A stretch of 64,000 bases of DNA from Cyclaneusma minus (lineage: Eukaryota; Ascomycota; Leotiomycetes; Marthamycetales; Marthamycetaceae): positions 248,001 to 312,000 of the forward strand of contig JAKZHN010000028.1 in assembly GCA_037179335.1 (NCBI GenBank), written 5' to 3'. Below the pieces are notes generated by a model, which was not told where the DNA came from, did not search any database, and worked only from the letters and a program-made list of their open reading frames with translations. Of the stretch, positions 11,280 through 24,788 are shown one piece after another. How positions within the stretch are numbered: position 1 is the first letter of the stretch; each line of letters begins with the position of its first letter. Made by a program: the position numbers and the translations under genes.

Positions 11280-13017
11280 TTGGCTATTTTTTATTTTGTG
11301 GTAGCGAAAGGATTTATATTTATATATATAAAAAAGTAAAGAAAATAAAGTTTAAATATATTAAAAAGTATTGAGCTTTAGAATTAATAGCTAAAGCCAT
11401 TATTCATAAAATAAAATAGCTATAAATTAATAATGAAAAATAAAAAAATATTAGGGTTTTTTTAAATACTATACAATATTTATTGATTTAACGAAGAAAA
11501 TGGCTTTTTAGCTAATATATAAAAAGGGCCAATTTTTAAAAAGAAATAAATAGCGTAAATAATATATAAATAGCAAATATAAAAAATATATAAAAAAATA
11601 TATAAAATCCCGGCGTAATTTAATTTGAAAATGAATTTTTTTTTAAAAAGAAAAATTCTTGGCTTTTTTTTGCGATTTATTTAGTTTTTAAATTTAATAA
11701 TTAAAATATTAATATTAACGAATTGATTTAAAGCTTTATTATAAGCCATTTTTATTATAATATTGGCTAAATTATTTCTACTATTAATTTATTGGATTTT
11801 ATAAAGCTTTTATTTTTTATAATTTTGAAAAAAAAAATTAATTAATTATAAAGCGCTTTTTAATTGTAATGCCTAATTTAATATGGCATTTATATAACAA
11901 AAACGAATTTATATAAATTATTATTAAAATTGAAAAAAGCTTAAATTTATTGGTAATTAAGCAAAATATAAAAAAAGCACTATATTTATATTAATTTTTT
12001 AAATTATAGCCAAAATTTTGCTAGCTAATATATTTTGGATAAGTTTTTTATTTTTGGTAGAAAATTAATAAATAATAATATTTTTAAAGGTAAAGGTATT
12101 TGGAGCTTTTAAAGCTTGATTTTTATTATTTAAAATAATAATATAGCTGAATTAAAAGCTTAAATTATTATTATTGGTAAAAGATTTATTAACAAAAATA
12201 TATTTTTAAATTGTAAATTTTTTTAAAACAATATTAATTAATTTTTTATTAGGATTTGTTTTTGCTATTAAAAGCTTTTGTTTAGGGCTTTTATATAGTT
12301 TTTTATTAATTTTTAATATTAGGCAATTTTGAAAAATAGGCAGAATTATTATAGCTAATAAATTATAATAATATAATTATTATAAATATATTAGGCAATA
12401 TAAATTATTTTAAAAATTGGGGAATTAATATTAATTAGCTTTAGCTTTATAATTTAATTTTTTTAATAAATTATTATATTGTTTTTTTTAAATAAAAATA
12501 TATAGCTATTAAAAAAATGGCTATTAAAAAGAATTTGGACTTGGCTTTAAATTTAGCTTTTTTTCATTTTTTTTTTCATTTTTTCATTTTTTCATTTAAC
12601 AAAATTAAAATATTTTTTATTTATATATTAATAATAGCAAATTGATTTAAAAAATGATAAATAAAGATTTTTATATTTAAATTATTAATACAATAAATAT
12701 AATAAATTATAAATTAATATAATTTAGCTTTTGCAATATTATATAGCGATTTTTAAATTTTTTAAATTATTTTAAAAAATTGTTTAATATTTAATTTTAT
12801 AAATAAATTATAATAAATTATTTAATCTAAAAGGGAATTGGCTTAAATATAAGGTTAATTAATATTGTGATTAACAATATTATTTTTTTAATTTTAAAAC
12901 AATAGCGCAAAAATAATAATTAGTTATTGGCTAATTTATTAAATAATAAAAAATTGGGTAATAATAAAAGCTTTATTATAATTGCTATAATTTTAAATTA
13001 TTAATTTTAATTCATTA

Positions 13018-13183
13018 TATTATAATGGTCAAGTATAAATTGGCAAATAGGGGTGCATTATACGTATTCCTTAGCTATAAAAAATAGCCGCTATTTTTTT
13101 TAAATAAAAATAGCAGCACCTAAATATTATACGCTAAAAGCCTTGCTTAGCTTTTTTAATAAATAATATTTATTTGTTATATA

Positions 13184-13222
<39 letters not shown>

Positions 13223-16200
13223 ATATTCATAAAGCGCCTTTTTTAGCCCTATATAATAATTATCCCCTTTTTTATAGCTTTAGGCTTTAAAGCTTTTAAA
13301 TATGAATTTTTGCTTTCCGGTAATTTAATATTTAGCTTTGGTTATTAATTTTGGCTTTTTATTTTAGCTGTATAAATTAATAGGCTTTTATTAATTTGCT
13401 ATTATTTAATAACCATTTTTAAATTTATTTTTGCCTAATTTTTAAACTTTTTATTTTAATAAATAGCTTACGCTATTTATTATTAATTAACTTTAGGCTT
13501 TTAATTAATTATTTTAATTATTTTAATTTCGATTTTCTTATATTAAAATTTATTAAAATTTTATTATTTTTATTAGCTTATATATGCTTTTTCTGCTTTT
13601 GCGTATGCTTTTTTTATAAATACCAAAAAATTAATATAATAGCGGCTTATTTTAAATAATTAATTTTAAGGGTTTTTTTTTATCGTTATATATATATATA
13701 TTATGCGTTTTTTATAATAATGGTATATTAATTTTTAATTGCGTTTTCAATCTTGGTTTTTTTAGCAAATTTTCTATTTTTTTAATTTTGTTTTTATTAT
13801 AGTAATTATATTAGGCTTTGTTAAAGCTTTATTTATATAAAGCCGGCCTTTTTATTTTTATTAGGCACTTTTATATTGCTTTATATAATTTTTTTGATAT
13901 AATTTTTTTAGCGAAAATCAAGCATCTCTTTTTTTTAAATAATAATATAGCCTTTAATATTTTTAATTGCAAAATATAAAATTTTGGCAGCGGCTTATTT
14001 TAAATGTTATATAATAAAAATTTTGGCTATAATTATAATAATGGTATTAAATTTGCAATTTTGCTATAAAGTTTAAATTATATTTTTATTAAGCCCGCAT
14101 TTGTATTTTAAATTTGCATTTATATTTATTATATATAAAGCTTTTTTTTTATAAAAATTTTAATATTTATAGCTAAGCCGCAAATAATTTTAAATGCAAT
14201 TATTATTGCAATAATTATAAGCCTTTTTATTATATAATAAGCTTATATATTTATTATTATTATTATTATTAATTTTTTTATAATTTTATAATTTTTTATT
14301 GTTTAAATTTCCTTATTTAATATAGCTTATAATATTTTTATATTTTATTATTATTGCTATATTAAAATTTAATTTAATTTTAAAAACCAATATATTAATT
14401 ATAATAATAAATTAATTTAATTAAAAGATAATATAAAGGTTGCCGGAATTTTTTTGCTTTAAAATTTATATTTTTCTAAAATATAACATATATAATATAT
14501 TTAAAAATATTCTAGCTATAATAATAGCCTTAATTAAAATTAGTTTTGCAATTTATACCCTAATATATATAGCATTTAATATTTAATATTATTTAATAAA
14601 TTTATTTTCCCTTTTTTTATGCATATTTAATTAAAATATAAATAAATTATAATTTTAATTAATTTTTTAATAATATTTTATTTAATATAAAACAACCGAA
14701 TCTTTAAAAATATAATATTAAATATAAAGATTATAAATTTAATATATATAAATTAAAATTTCTAATCAAATTAAGCTTATTGCCTAATTTTTAATTTTTT
14801 AATTTAAAGTATAAAACAAATTAAAATTATATTTTTATATTTTAAATATTTTTATTTTTATTTTTGCTTAATATTGCATATAATTAAATATTTTTTATTT
14901 AAATATAAAGCTAAAACTATTTTTTTGGCATTTTTTTAATGCTTGCGCCTTTTTAATAATTTTTCTATTATTATTATAATTTACTTTTAATAAATTTTTA
15001 ATAAATTTGCTTAAAATTATTAGGGGTTTTTTTTATAAAAAAAATGTTTGATTTTGATTTTGATTTTAGCCTTTTTAATATATATAAAATATATTTTTAT
15101 TTTTATTCTTTTTGTATACCACGATTTTTTAAATTTTAAATTTTAAATTATTTTTAAAATTTTAAAAATTTATAAATCATAATTTGTATATATTATTTTA
15201 AAATATTTTAATAAATTTTAAAAGGATAATATAAAAAATATTATATAATTTTTTTAATCAAAATTTAAATAAAAAATTTAAATAATAAGCTTGGGCTTTT
15301 ATTTTTTCAATTAAAAAAAGCCTATATATTTTTATTAGCTTTTTGGCTTTAAAATATATATTTTTAATAAATAAAAAATGCAATTTTTTTTAAACAAATT
15401 TATAGCTTTATATTATTTTATATATTTATTAATAGTATTTTTCCAATTTTTATAATATTATATATATTATATAAAATTTGTAATAAAAGGCTTTTTATAA
15501 TATATTAATAAGTATAAAGCTATAATTAAATATAATAATTTTAAAAAGAAATTATAAAATAAATTAATTAATTAAAAATTAATTTTATTAAAAATTATAT
15601 ATTAATATTTTTAATTGTATATATAGATTGCGCAGCTTTAACATAATAATTTATTATTATTAAAATAATATTATATATTTTATTTACATATTATAATTTT
15701 GGCAAATTTATAATAAAATTTTACAATAAATATATTTATAGCTTATTAATTAAAAGCAAAAATTATAATTAATTAGAAAATATATATTGGCGAATTTTAT
15801 TTTGCTAATAAATATAGCAATTATATATATAATTTTATAGTTTTGCTTATATATTTAGCTAATAATATTTATAATAAATTAATATTAATATTTATTTTAT
15901 TTTAAAATAGCTTATTGATTTGCTATGATAAGAAATATATAAAAACTAATTATATTTTTTATATATAACATTTTTTTTTTAAATTGCTATTATTTATTTT
16001 TATATAATATAAATTAGTTTTATGTTTTTGCTATATATTTATTATTTCTTTAAATTTTAAATTTTAAAAATAATTATAAATTTTATTTTAATTATTTCGA
16101 TTTTTAAATTTTTATAGCTTAAATAAAATATAGCTTTTTATTTAAACATTTATATTTATAATATATAAATAAATCGTGCAATATTAATTTCCTAATTTAA

Positions 16201-19200
16201 TAATTTTAATTAAAATATAATTACTATATTTATAAAAAAAGCTATATTTTTTAAAAAATTATATATTTAATATAGAATTAAATAAATAGCAAAGTTTTTG
16301 CTATAATATAAATAAATAAAAATTAACATTTTTATTTAAATATTTTTTATTGTTTTTTTATAATTTGGCTTATAAAATAAAAACTTAGCGGGATTTTTAA
16401 TTTTTGCAATATATTAAATATTAAAATTATAAAATCCCAATTTTATAGCCTATTTTATTTAATATTTATTAAAGTTTTTATATTTATAAAATAATATAAT
16501 TTAATATAATTTAACAATACCTAAATTTCATAATATATATTTTTAATATATTGTTTTTAATATTAAGAAAATTTTATAATTGCAAGCAATTTAATATTAT
16601 ATATTTAATATATTAGTTTTGCATTAATTAGCTTATAAAATTAAAAGGCTATTAAATACCAATAATATTGTATCAAATTTAATTTTTTTTAAATTGCTTT
16701 AAAAAATTTAATGTTATAAATTTAAAAATATTACATATAATTTGCAAATATTTTATAAAATTAAAATATTGCAATATTGGCCTATTTGTAAATATAGTTT
16801 TAATATATTAAAATGCCTTTTATATTTCTAAAAGCTATTTAAATAGGTATTTTTTGCCATTTATATTATTAATAAATAGATTAATTACAGGCAATATAAT
16901 TTTGCTATATTTTAAAATAAACCATTTATAAAATTTAGCTTATTTTAAAAGTAATTGCAATTTGATATATATAATTAATATAAATTATTTTTAAATAATG
17001 CATATTTTTCCGGCTTTATATATATATATATATATTATAAAGCTTAAAAATAAAACCTTATTCATTTTAAATTTATATTTGTTTTTTTTTATAAAAAAAG
17101 ATATTTTTATAGTTTTTTAAATATAGTTTTTATATATTTATTATATTTGCTAAGATTTTTTAAATAAATTAAAATATTATTAAAATAATATTATTAAATA
17201 TTTAAAATAGCTATATTTTATATAAAATACTTATATAGATATATATATATATATATATCATAATATATATTTTTAAAATCTAGCTTAGTAGAATTTTTGG
17301 TTTTGTTTAATTTAATTAAAAATCTATTAATTTAAAAAAATAAGCAGTAATTTTTAATAATAATATTATTTAATTTTTTATAATTAATATATAAATATAA
17401 GCTATTTTTTTAAATACAAATAATATAATTTTCTTTATTAAGCTTTTTAATTTGCAAATTCAGCTTTTTATTAATATATTATTAGAAAAAAATACAATTA
17501 GCTATTTTTTAAATAATTTATAAATAAAATAATAAAATAATAAAATAATTTTTATTTTTATAATATAATTTATAAATAAAATATATAAATAATATACCAG
17601 CTTTTATTGTATTAAAAATATTATTAAAATAGCTTAATGTTTTAATTTTTTATATTTTAATTTTTTGCTTTAATTTTAATTTTACTGCATATGTTTTATA
17701 AATATTTTTAATGCTTAATAATTTATAATTTTAAAAATATGTTAAAATTTAATTTGTTTTTGCTAAAATTTTGGTATTTTATTTATAATATATATAATAG
17801 GGTTTTTATTTAAATTTACAATATTTTTTATAAAAAATAGCTTTTTATTTATTTTATTAAATATTATATTTCCAGCTTTTATTTTATTAAATATTATATT
17901 TCCAGCTTTTATATATAATAATATTTTATTTATTATATTTTATTTACTTAGTTTATTTAGTTTATTTTAAGCAATAATTTGATATTTAATTTGGTATTTA
18001 TAAATAAAATTAGCCTTAGCCTAATTATAATATTTATTATCTATTTATTTAAATTAAGGTATATTTAAAAGCAAATTATATAAATACGCAAATATTTTAT
18101 ATATTTATATATATTAATTTATTATTAATAAAAGCAAAAACAAAAAACATATTTTAAATATTAATTATAATTAAGCAATTAATTATTATATATTTTTATT
18201 TTATAAAAAGATTATTAAATTCAATAATTATTAGCAATTTCTTTTCCTAATAATTATAATTATATTTATAATTTATAAAATTAAAGGTTTTATTTACAGC
18301 TTTTATAAAAAAGCCTTAATTATATTTATTTAAATTTTAATTTTAATTATTTTTATATAATTAGCCTTTTTTTATAGCTATTAAAACCATTATTATTTAA
18401 AATATATGCTCTATTCCCGGGCTATTTATCTTTATAAGCCTTATATTCATTTTTTTATAAATGTAATTAAATAAGCTATGATTATTAAAATTGCAATTAA
18501 AATATAAAGAAAGCTAATATTAATTTTAGCTATATTGCTGGCTTTTATTTTAATAATAACTAATTTTTTTATTTTTGCAATTAAATTAATATTAAATTGC
18601 TGCATTATTTTTTAAAATATTATATCAATTTTATAATTTATTATAATTATTATATTGCTTTTTTAAATTATTTGTATTAAATATATTTTTGGCTTTAAAT
18701 TAAAATTTAAGCCTAGGTTTTCGCTTAATACTTTTGGCTATATTAAATATATATTGTATATTAATTTATAATTAATTGTTTTATTAAAAAATAAAATTTT
18801 ATTTAATATTATTATAAAGCTTAAAAATAAATTAATTGTTAAAAATATAAAAGGCACGTTTTTTATATTAAAAAATAAAATCTTTATTTTGTAATAAAAT
18901 GTTTTAATTCTTTTAAGCCTTTTTAGCAAATTAATTTAACATATATAATATATATTATTGTGTTGCATTTATTATATTTAATATTAAATTTTTAAACTTT
19001 TTTTATATATTTTTAAACTTCTAATTTATTTAATACTATTGCTATATAATATATATATAGCTTCTAAATGCAATTAAAATATAATAGATATAAATTATAT
19101 TTTTTTAAAAAAAATTGCGTATTAAAATAATTTTGTCGGCATTTAAATTATTTATAATATTTATATATATTATATATATAATATAATATAATATAATATA

Positions 19201-20044
19201 ATATTTAATATATAAAAATCCTTAAATATATAAAACCTTTTAGCAATTAATTGCTTATTATTAAAATTTAAGCTAAACGGGCTTCATTTGCAAATAAGGA
19301 TTGCAATTTTGGCTTGCAATTTCGCAATTTGTTTCTTAGCTTCGAATTTTTAAATAAGTTATTAAATAGCAATAAAATTATTAAAACTTAAATTTGCTTG
19401 GCCTTAAATTCAATTAGAAATAAAAGCTTAATTAATTTTACTTTTATATAATATATTTGTATTTTTGGCTAGGACAATTTAATTTCAAGCTTATATAAGC
19501 TAATTTATATTAAGAAATTAACCGTTTAATTAAAAAAAGCTATTAAATAATTTCTAATTTAAAGCAAAAAAGCCTTAAGGCTATTTTTAATTATTAATAT
19601 ATATATTATTGCTTTTATTAAATGCGGTTTTTTTTATTTAATGTATAAATTTTACCGGTATTGCTGCCAATATTCTTTTTTTTAAAAATTGGGCGAAATT
19701 GGTTTTTAAGGCTTTTAATAAAAGATTTGCAATTAGGATTATTGCCAAATTTGCAGCTGGTAAATTAATTGATTATTATTTTACCACATTATTGTCTTTT
19801 AAAATAAAAGCGGCTATTTTATTATAATAATTAAAAATAAATTAATAAATAAAAATATATTATATATATTTTTTAGCTATAAAGAATAATTGCTGCCTTT
19901 TTTAAATAAAAATAGCAGCGCCTAAATATTATACGCTAAAAGCCTTGCTTAGCTTTTTTAATAAGCAATGCTTATTTTTTGCACATTTTTAGCGCACGTG
20001 CCTCGTGGGTGCCCGCAAGGCGCCCTCCTCGGCCCCGTGTAATA
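13018..20044. mobile_element. Nested, older LTR-type element (boundaries approximate)
   Basis: Segments beginning at 13018 and 19820 align over about 165 bp, almost all differences being transitions. A distinctive shared core (CACCTAAATATTATACGC and CGCCTAAATATTATACGC, near 13117 and 19919) is followed by AAAAGCCTTGCTTAGC in both. The right copy continues into a GC-rich tail (about 19990-20040) ending GTGTAATA. In the left copy the same place is a TA-dinucleotide run. Both copies start TATTATAAT, plausible for a mutated TGTT LTR start. I found no convincing target duplication, so the exact ends are uncertain. The interior holds no usable coding frame. Confidence 0.65.
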
Positions 20045-23000
20045 TTTTATAAGGTTTATTTATTTATTTTTAATTTTTATTATTATTTAATCATTAAAAA
20101 TATATAAATTATTATAGATTTTTGGATTATATAAGCAGATTTTTAAAAAGTTATTATTAATAAAAAACATTACTTTATTAAAAGCTTTAAATAGCTTGCT
20201 AAAAATATTGATTTTGCTTTTTTAGCGAAGTTTTAGAAATAGGTTTCAATTTGCTTTTTTTAGCAATTAGTTATGCTTTTATTTTAAATAATATATTTTA
20301 AATTTTATTTTAAATTAGGAATTGCTCAAATATAATAATTATTTTTAATAATTTAGCTATATTTAATAGGTATTTTATTAAATTTTTATATATTATAAAT
20401 TTTTATATAATAGTTTTTATATTAGCGTTTTATATTTTAAAAATAAAATTATTAGAATTTTTAGCTTTAAAAATATTGGGTTTAGGATTTTTATAAAAAT
20501 AATTAAAATTGTATTTAATTAGCGCGTTTTATATTATAGCGGTTTTAAATTAAGTAATAGTATTTTTAAAAAACTTATTATAGCGCTTTGGTAAAAAAAA
20601 TCATTAACGAAGTAATTAAAGCTTTAAAAATTGCTGCAAGCGAAAAAAGTATTATATTTGGTATAATAAATATTTTAAATATTAACAGCATTGCTATATT
20701 AGTATTATTATTTTAAAAAATATTATTATAATTGTTTTTATTATAATAAGGCTTTAAATTTATAAATCTAAATTTACTAGGCCTATTAAATATTTTTAAA
20801 ATATAATTATAATTATTCTTTTAAATTATAATATAAAGGCTTTTCCAGCTTTTTTTTTTACATAAATTAAGATTTTAAAATTTTAAAATAATTTAAAAAT
20901 TGCAGAAATATTAGGACTATGTTTTATAAAAAAAAAAAAAAATTGCTTAATATATAGCCTTTTAAGCTTTTTTTGGGCTTTTTTAATAGCTTTGGCCTAA
21001 TGAATTATAAAAAATAAAAAAAGTAATTTTGCTATAAATTTTAAATATGCGCTAAAAATTAAAAAATTAAAAATAATATTATTAAAGCTAATAATATTAT
21101 TAAAGCTAATAATATTATTAATAGCTTTTGTAATTATTTATAAAATTGTCTTTTTAAAAAGCTGCAAATAATTAATTTAAATTATTTGGTAGGATTTTTA
21201 AAATATAATATAATAATATTCAAATTTGCCAATATTATTATAGGCTGTAATTAAAAAAATTAAAAAAAATAGAATTTTAAATTTATTATAAAATTTATCA
21301 TTAGTAAACTTTAGGCCAATATTATAAATAATATAATTAAATAAGGCTTAATAAATATTACTTTAGCAGCGTTAAAGAGCTTTTTAAATATTTTTAAAAA
21401 ATTTATTGCAAAAGAATACAGCAATTTAAAAGCTAATAGCAATATTAATAATATAAATTGTAAAATATCCATCCAATTTTATAATATTTATCATAATTTT
21501 AATATTAAAATAATAAACTTTATAAATTTTGAATTTAAATAAAATTTTAAATTTTCCTTTATATTGGTAAAAATTATAGAATTTGGCGATTCTTTTTAAT
21601 ATAGCGTATTTAATTCTTTTTAACGCGCTTTAAAATCTTGATTAGCTTGGAAATATTAGGGTATTTAAATTAGCAATAAAGCTTTTAAAATTTAGTTATA
21701 ATTAAATAATATTAAACGGATTTTAAAAACGATTTAATATTAATTAAAAATATTTAAAAATATTTCTATTTACGGATAATCGGGATAAAAATAATGCCAA
21801 ATATTAGGATATTTTAAAAATTATTAAATTGGATTTTTAAGCGCTTTATATTATTAATATATATTAAAAATAATATATTAATTAAAATAATATAAAAATT
21901 AATTGGTTTAAAAAATATAAAAATTAAAGCAATATTAATAGTTTTTGCAAAGCTTTTGCTAAATTTAATATTATATTTATTAATATAAAAATTATTAAGC
22001 AATAGCTGTAGCATTATTTGCTTAAGGGCTAAAAATCAATTAAACCATTAATAAAAATATTAGCAATATTGCTATTTAATATAATACCTTAAAATATTTA
22101 AAATAAATAATGGTTTTAAAAAATAAATATTTTGGCTGGATTTTGGGGATTTTGGCGGCTAAATGCATATGCAATAATATAATTATTAAATATAATAAGG
22201 ATTTTAGGGCTGTTAATGGTTTTATTATTTAAAATAATTATATAATTTATTTTTGAATTATGTTTTTTAATTTTAAAAATTTTAATAGCTAATATATTAT
22301 TATTACAATTAAATAAAGCTAATATAGCTGCTATTTTATTTATGCTAAAAGCGGTATTATTATTATTTTTATAGCTAGCTAAAAATGCAATATAAACAGC
22401 TTTATTATATAATTTATTAATTTGCTTAGCTATATTTTTCCAAATATACCAATGTTTTTTTATTCCTTGCTAATATATATTTAAATTTAATGGTTAAAAA
22501 TATTATATTTAAAGCATTTTTTATTTAAATTAATACTTTATTTAAAAAAAATTAGCCCGAAAATTTTTTACTGCGCCGACATAATTATTAATTATAAGCA
22601 AAAACGCTATTTATAAATATATTATATCAGGCCGCTTTTTTAATTTTTATACGAATTTTAATAAAAAATAAAAAATTAGCACAAGCTTTTTTAAAATTTA
22701 TAGCCTGTTTTTTAAATATTATTTTATATTATAAAATTAGTATATAAATATAAAGGATTTTATTATACTTGGTAATATTATTTTAATAATTAGCGGGTAA
22801 TTTTTAATTAATTTTGAAAATTTTGAAAATAAGGATTTTGAAATATTAAAACTTGGTTTTTTAAAAGTTATTTGGATTATTAATAATATTTAAAAAAAAT
22901 TATATACTAATAAGCTTTTAATAAATAGTATCAATTTAATTTTTTTTATGCAGCTTGGTAATAAAATTATTAAATAAAATAGCTAAATTAATTAATTTAA

Positions 23001-24604
23001 CATAGAAAAAATAAAAGCTTTATTTTTTAATATAATAGAAAATGCATTATAGTAATAGATTTCTCGGGGGCTTATGTTTTTTATAAATATCCTTAAAAAT
23101 AGCGATTTTGGTATTTAGGATATTATAAAATTTAATATTGTATTTAAAATTATTTAAATTATAGGCTTTTATAATATTGGCAATTGCTATAAATTTTTTC
23201 TTATTAAATAAAATATTAAAATTAAATAAAATGGCTTTTTAGGCAATATTATTAATATTAATAAGCAATTGCTTTAAACCAAAGTTTGGAAATTGGGCTG
23301 GCAAATTTGTAAAGGTATTTATAATAAAGAATTTGGATTTAATATTGGTAATAACGATATTTAGATTTGGGCTTAATATATTGGCTTTTAAAATTGTATT
23401 TGCAAATTTAATAAATTTAAAGCTTATTTAATTTTTTATATGAAAAAGCTTAAAATTAGGCTATATTAAAAATGTTTTTTTATTTTTGTAAATTTGCGAA
23501 ATCCTTATAAATAATTTTAAATTTGCTAATATAATTTCCATTTTTATAAAAAAAAAATTGCTTCATTAAAGGTATTAGCTTTTTATTTATTAAAGCTATA
23601 ATTTTTAAATATTTTAAATAAGGCTTTATTAATATAGCTTTTATAATTTATAATTTATATTTAATATAAAATAAAAGCATTGGGTTTTTTTAGTTTAATT
23701 ATTATATAAAACAGTATTTAAAATATTACCGTTATATCCATTTATATAAATATAAAAGGAATCAATATCAATAACTAATTGGTAATAAATTATTGCTTTA
23801 TTATTGGCAATTATATTGAATTTAAAAAATAAAAAGGTTTTTAAAGGTATTTAAAAATAATAGGGTATTTGGATTAAAAAAAATCAAAATATAAAAAGGT
23901 TTTGGCTTTAGAGATTTTAAAAATAGTATTGGCAATTAATTTAGCGGCAGCCGCTTTAAAAAAAATCTGCTAATTTTTAAATTTTTAGCTAATATTAATT
24001 GCTTTATTTTAAAGGATTTGCAAATCGAAAAACTGGGGCTAATAAAAAAGGCGCCAAAAAGCTTATTTTAATTGTAATTTCCTAATATAAATTAAAGGCT
24101 TAAAAATATAAAAAAAGCGGAAATACAAGTATTTTTTAAATAAAGAGTAAATTGTTTAAAAATGGTAAATTTTTAAATGATTTTTGCGTATAGGCTTGGC
24201 GTTTAATAATCAGCCATTAATATAAAACTAAAATTAATTTTTAGTGTTTTTGCGATTTTTATAATATATTAAAAATGCTGGGCATTGCTAAAAATTAATT
24301 ATATATAATAAAATATAAAAAAATCAGAATTTAAAATAGAAAAAATATCCTGGCCTAAAAATGGGGTTTTTGGGGATTTCGAATATAGGTTTTTTTTGGA
24401 TTTTTATAGTTTTTTTGCCTTTTGATTTTTAGATAAAGCTTACCGTTTAATGCTTTAGAAGCGATAATAAGGTTTTTAGTTTTTAAGGAAAGGGTATAAT
24501 ATAAAACGTTAAACCGTCTGGTGCTGTAAAAGCGATAATTTGGCCGTTTACCTTTTTAGGTTATTTTTGCCGGTTTGTGTTTTCCAGCGGAAAATACTAA
24601 TTAG

Positions 24605-24788
24605 TATTGGGATTATTGGGGATTTACAATGCGTATGCAGTAGTGGGTAATGGTGGTAATGGTGTAATTGATTATATAGAGTAAAGATCCGGTGGTGGAT
24701 ATGGAAATAAAGCTATATCCATGCGCCAAGACCGGTGCCTGAGGCACCGACCACCCTTAAGCTACCACTCGTAGAAGAGGTCGCAACA
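24605..24788. repeat. Right LTR of the 13.7 kb retrotransposon
   Basis: 184 bp; begins TATTGGGATTATTGGGG (from TGTTGGGG...) and ends GGTCGCAACA. The 3' part is less mutated than the left copy and best preserves the ancestral sequence there. Followed by the TATTC duplication and then the resumed array. Confidence 0.88.

Larger units (their letters stand above)
11096..24788. mobile_element. LTR retrotransposon, hypermutated, with nested insertion
   Basis: Bounded by two 184-bp long terminal repeats and a perfect 5-bp target duplication TATTC (11091-11095 and 24789-24793). LTR ends are TGTTGG...CAACA, with CA mutated to TA in the left copy. The interior is extremely AT-rich, with stops in every frame and no intact gag or pol frame. 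A second LTR-like element at about 13018-20044 is nested inside. Removing it leaves about 6.7 kb, a usual size for a Copia or Gypsy element. Orientation and superfamily cannot be told because coding motifs are destroyed. The element is certainly inactive. Confidence 0.88.

Noticed and set aside
18738..18929. Hydrophobic Ile/Leu/Phe/Lys-rich frames in the AT-rich blocks (also 21814-22014, 53050-53250 and 53882-54100)
   Set aside because: Composition follows from extreme AT content of mutated retroelements; no retroelement motif can be read.
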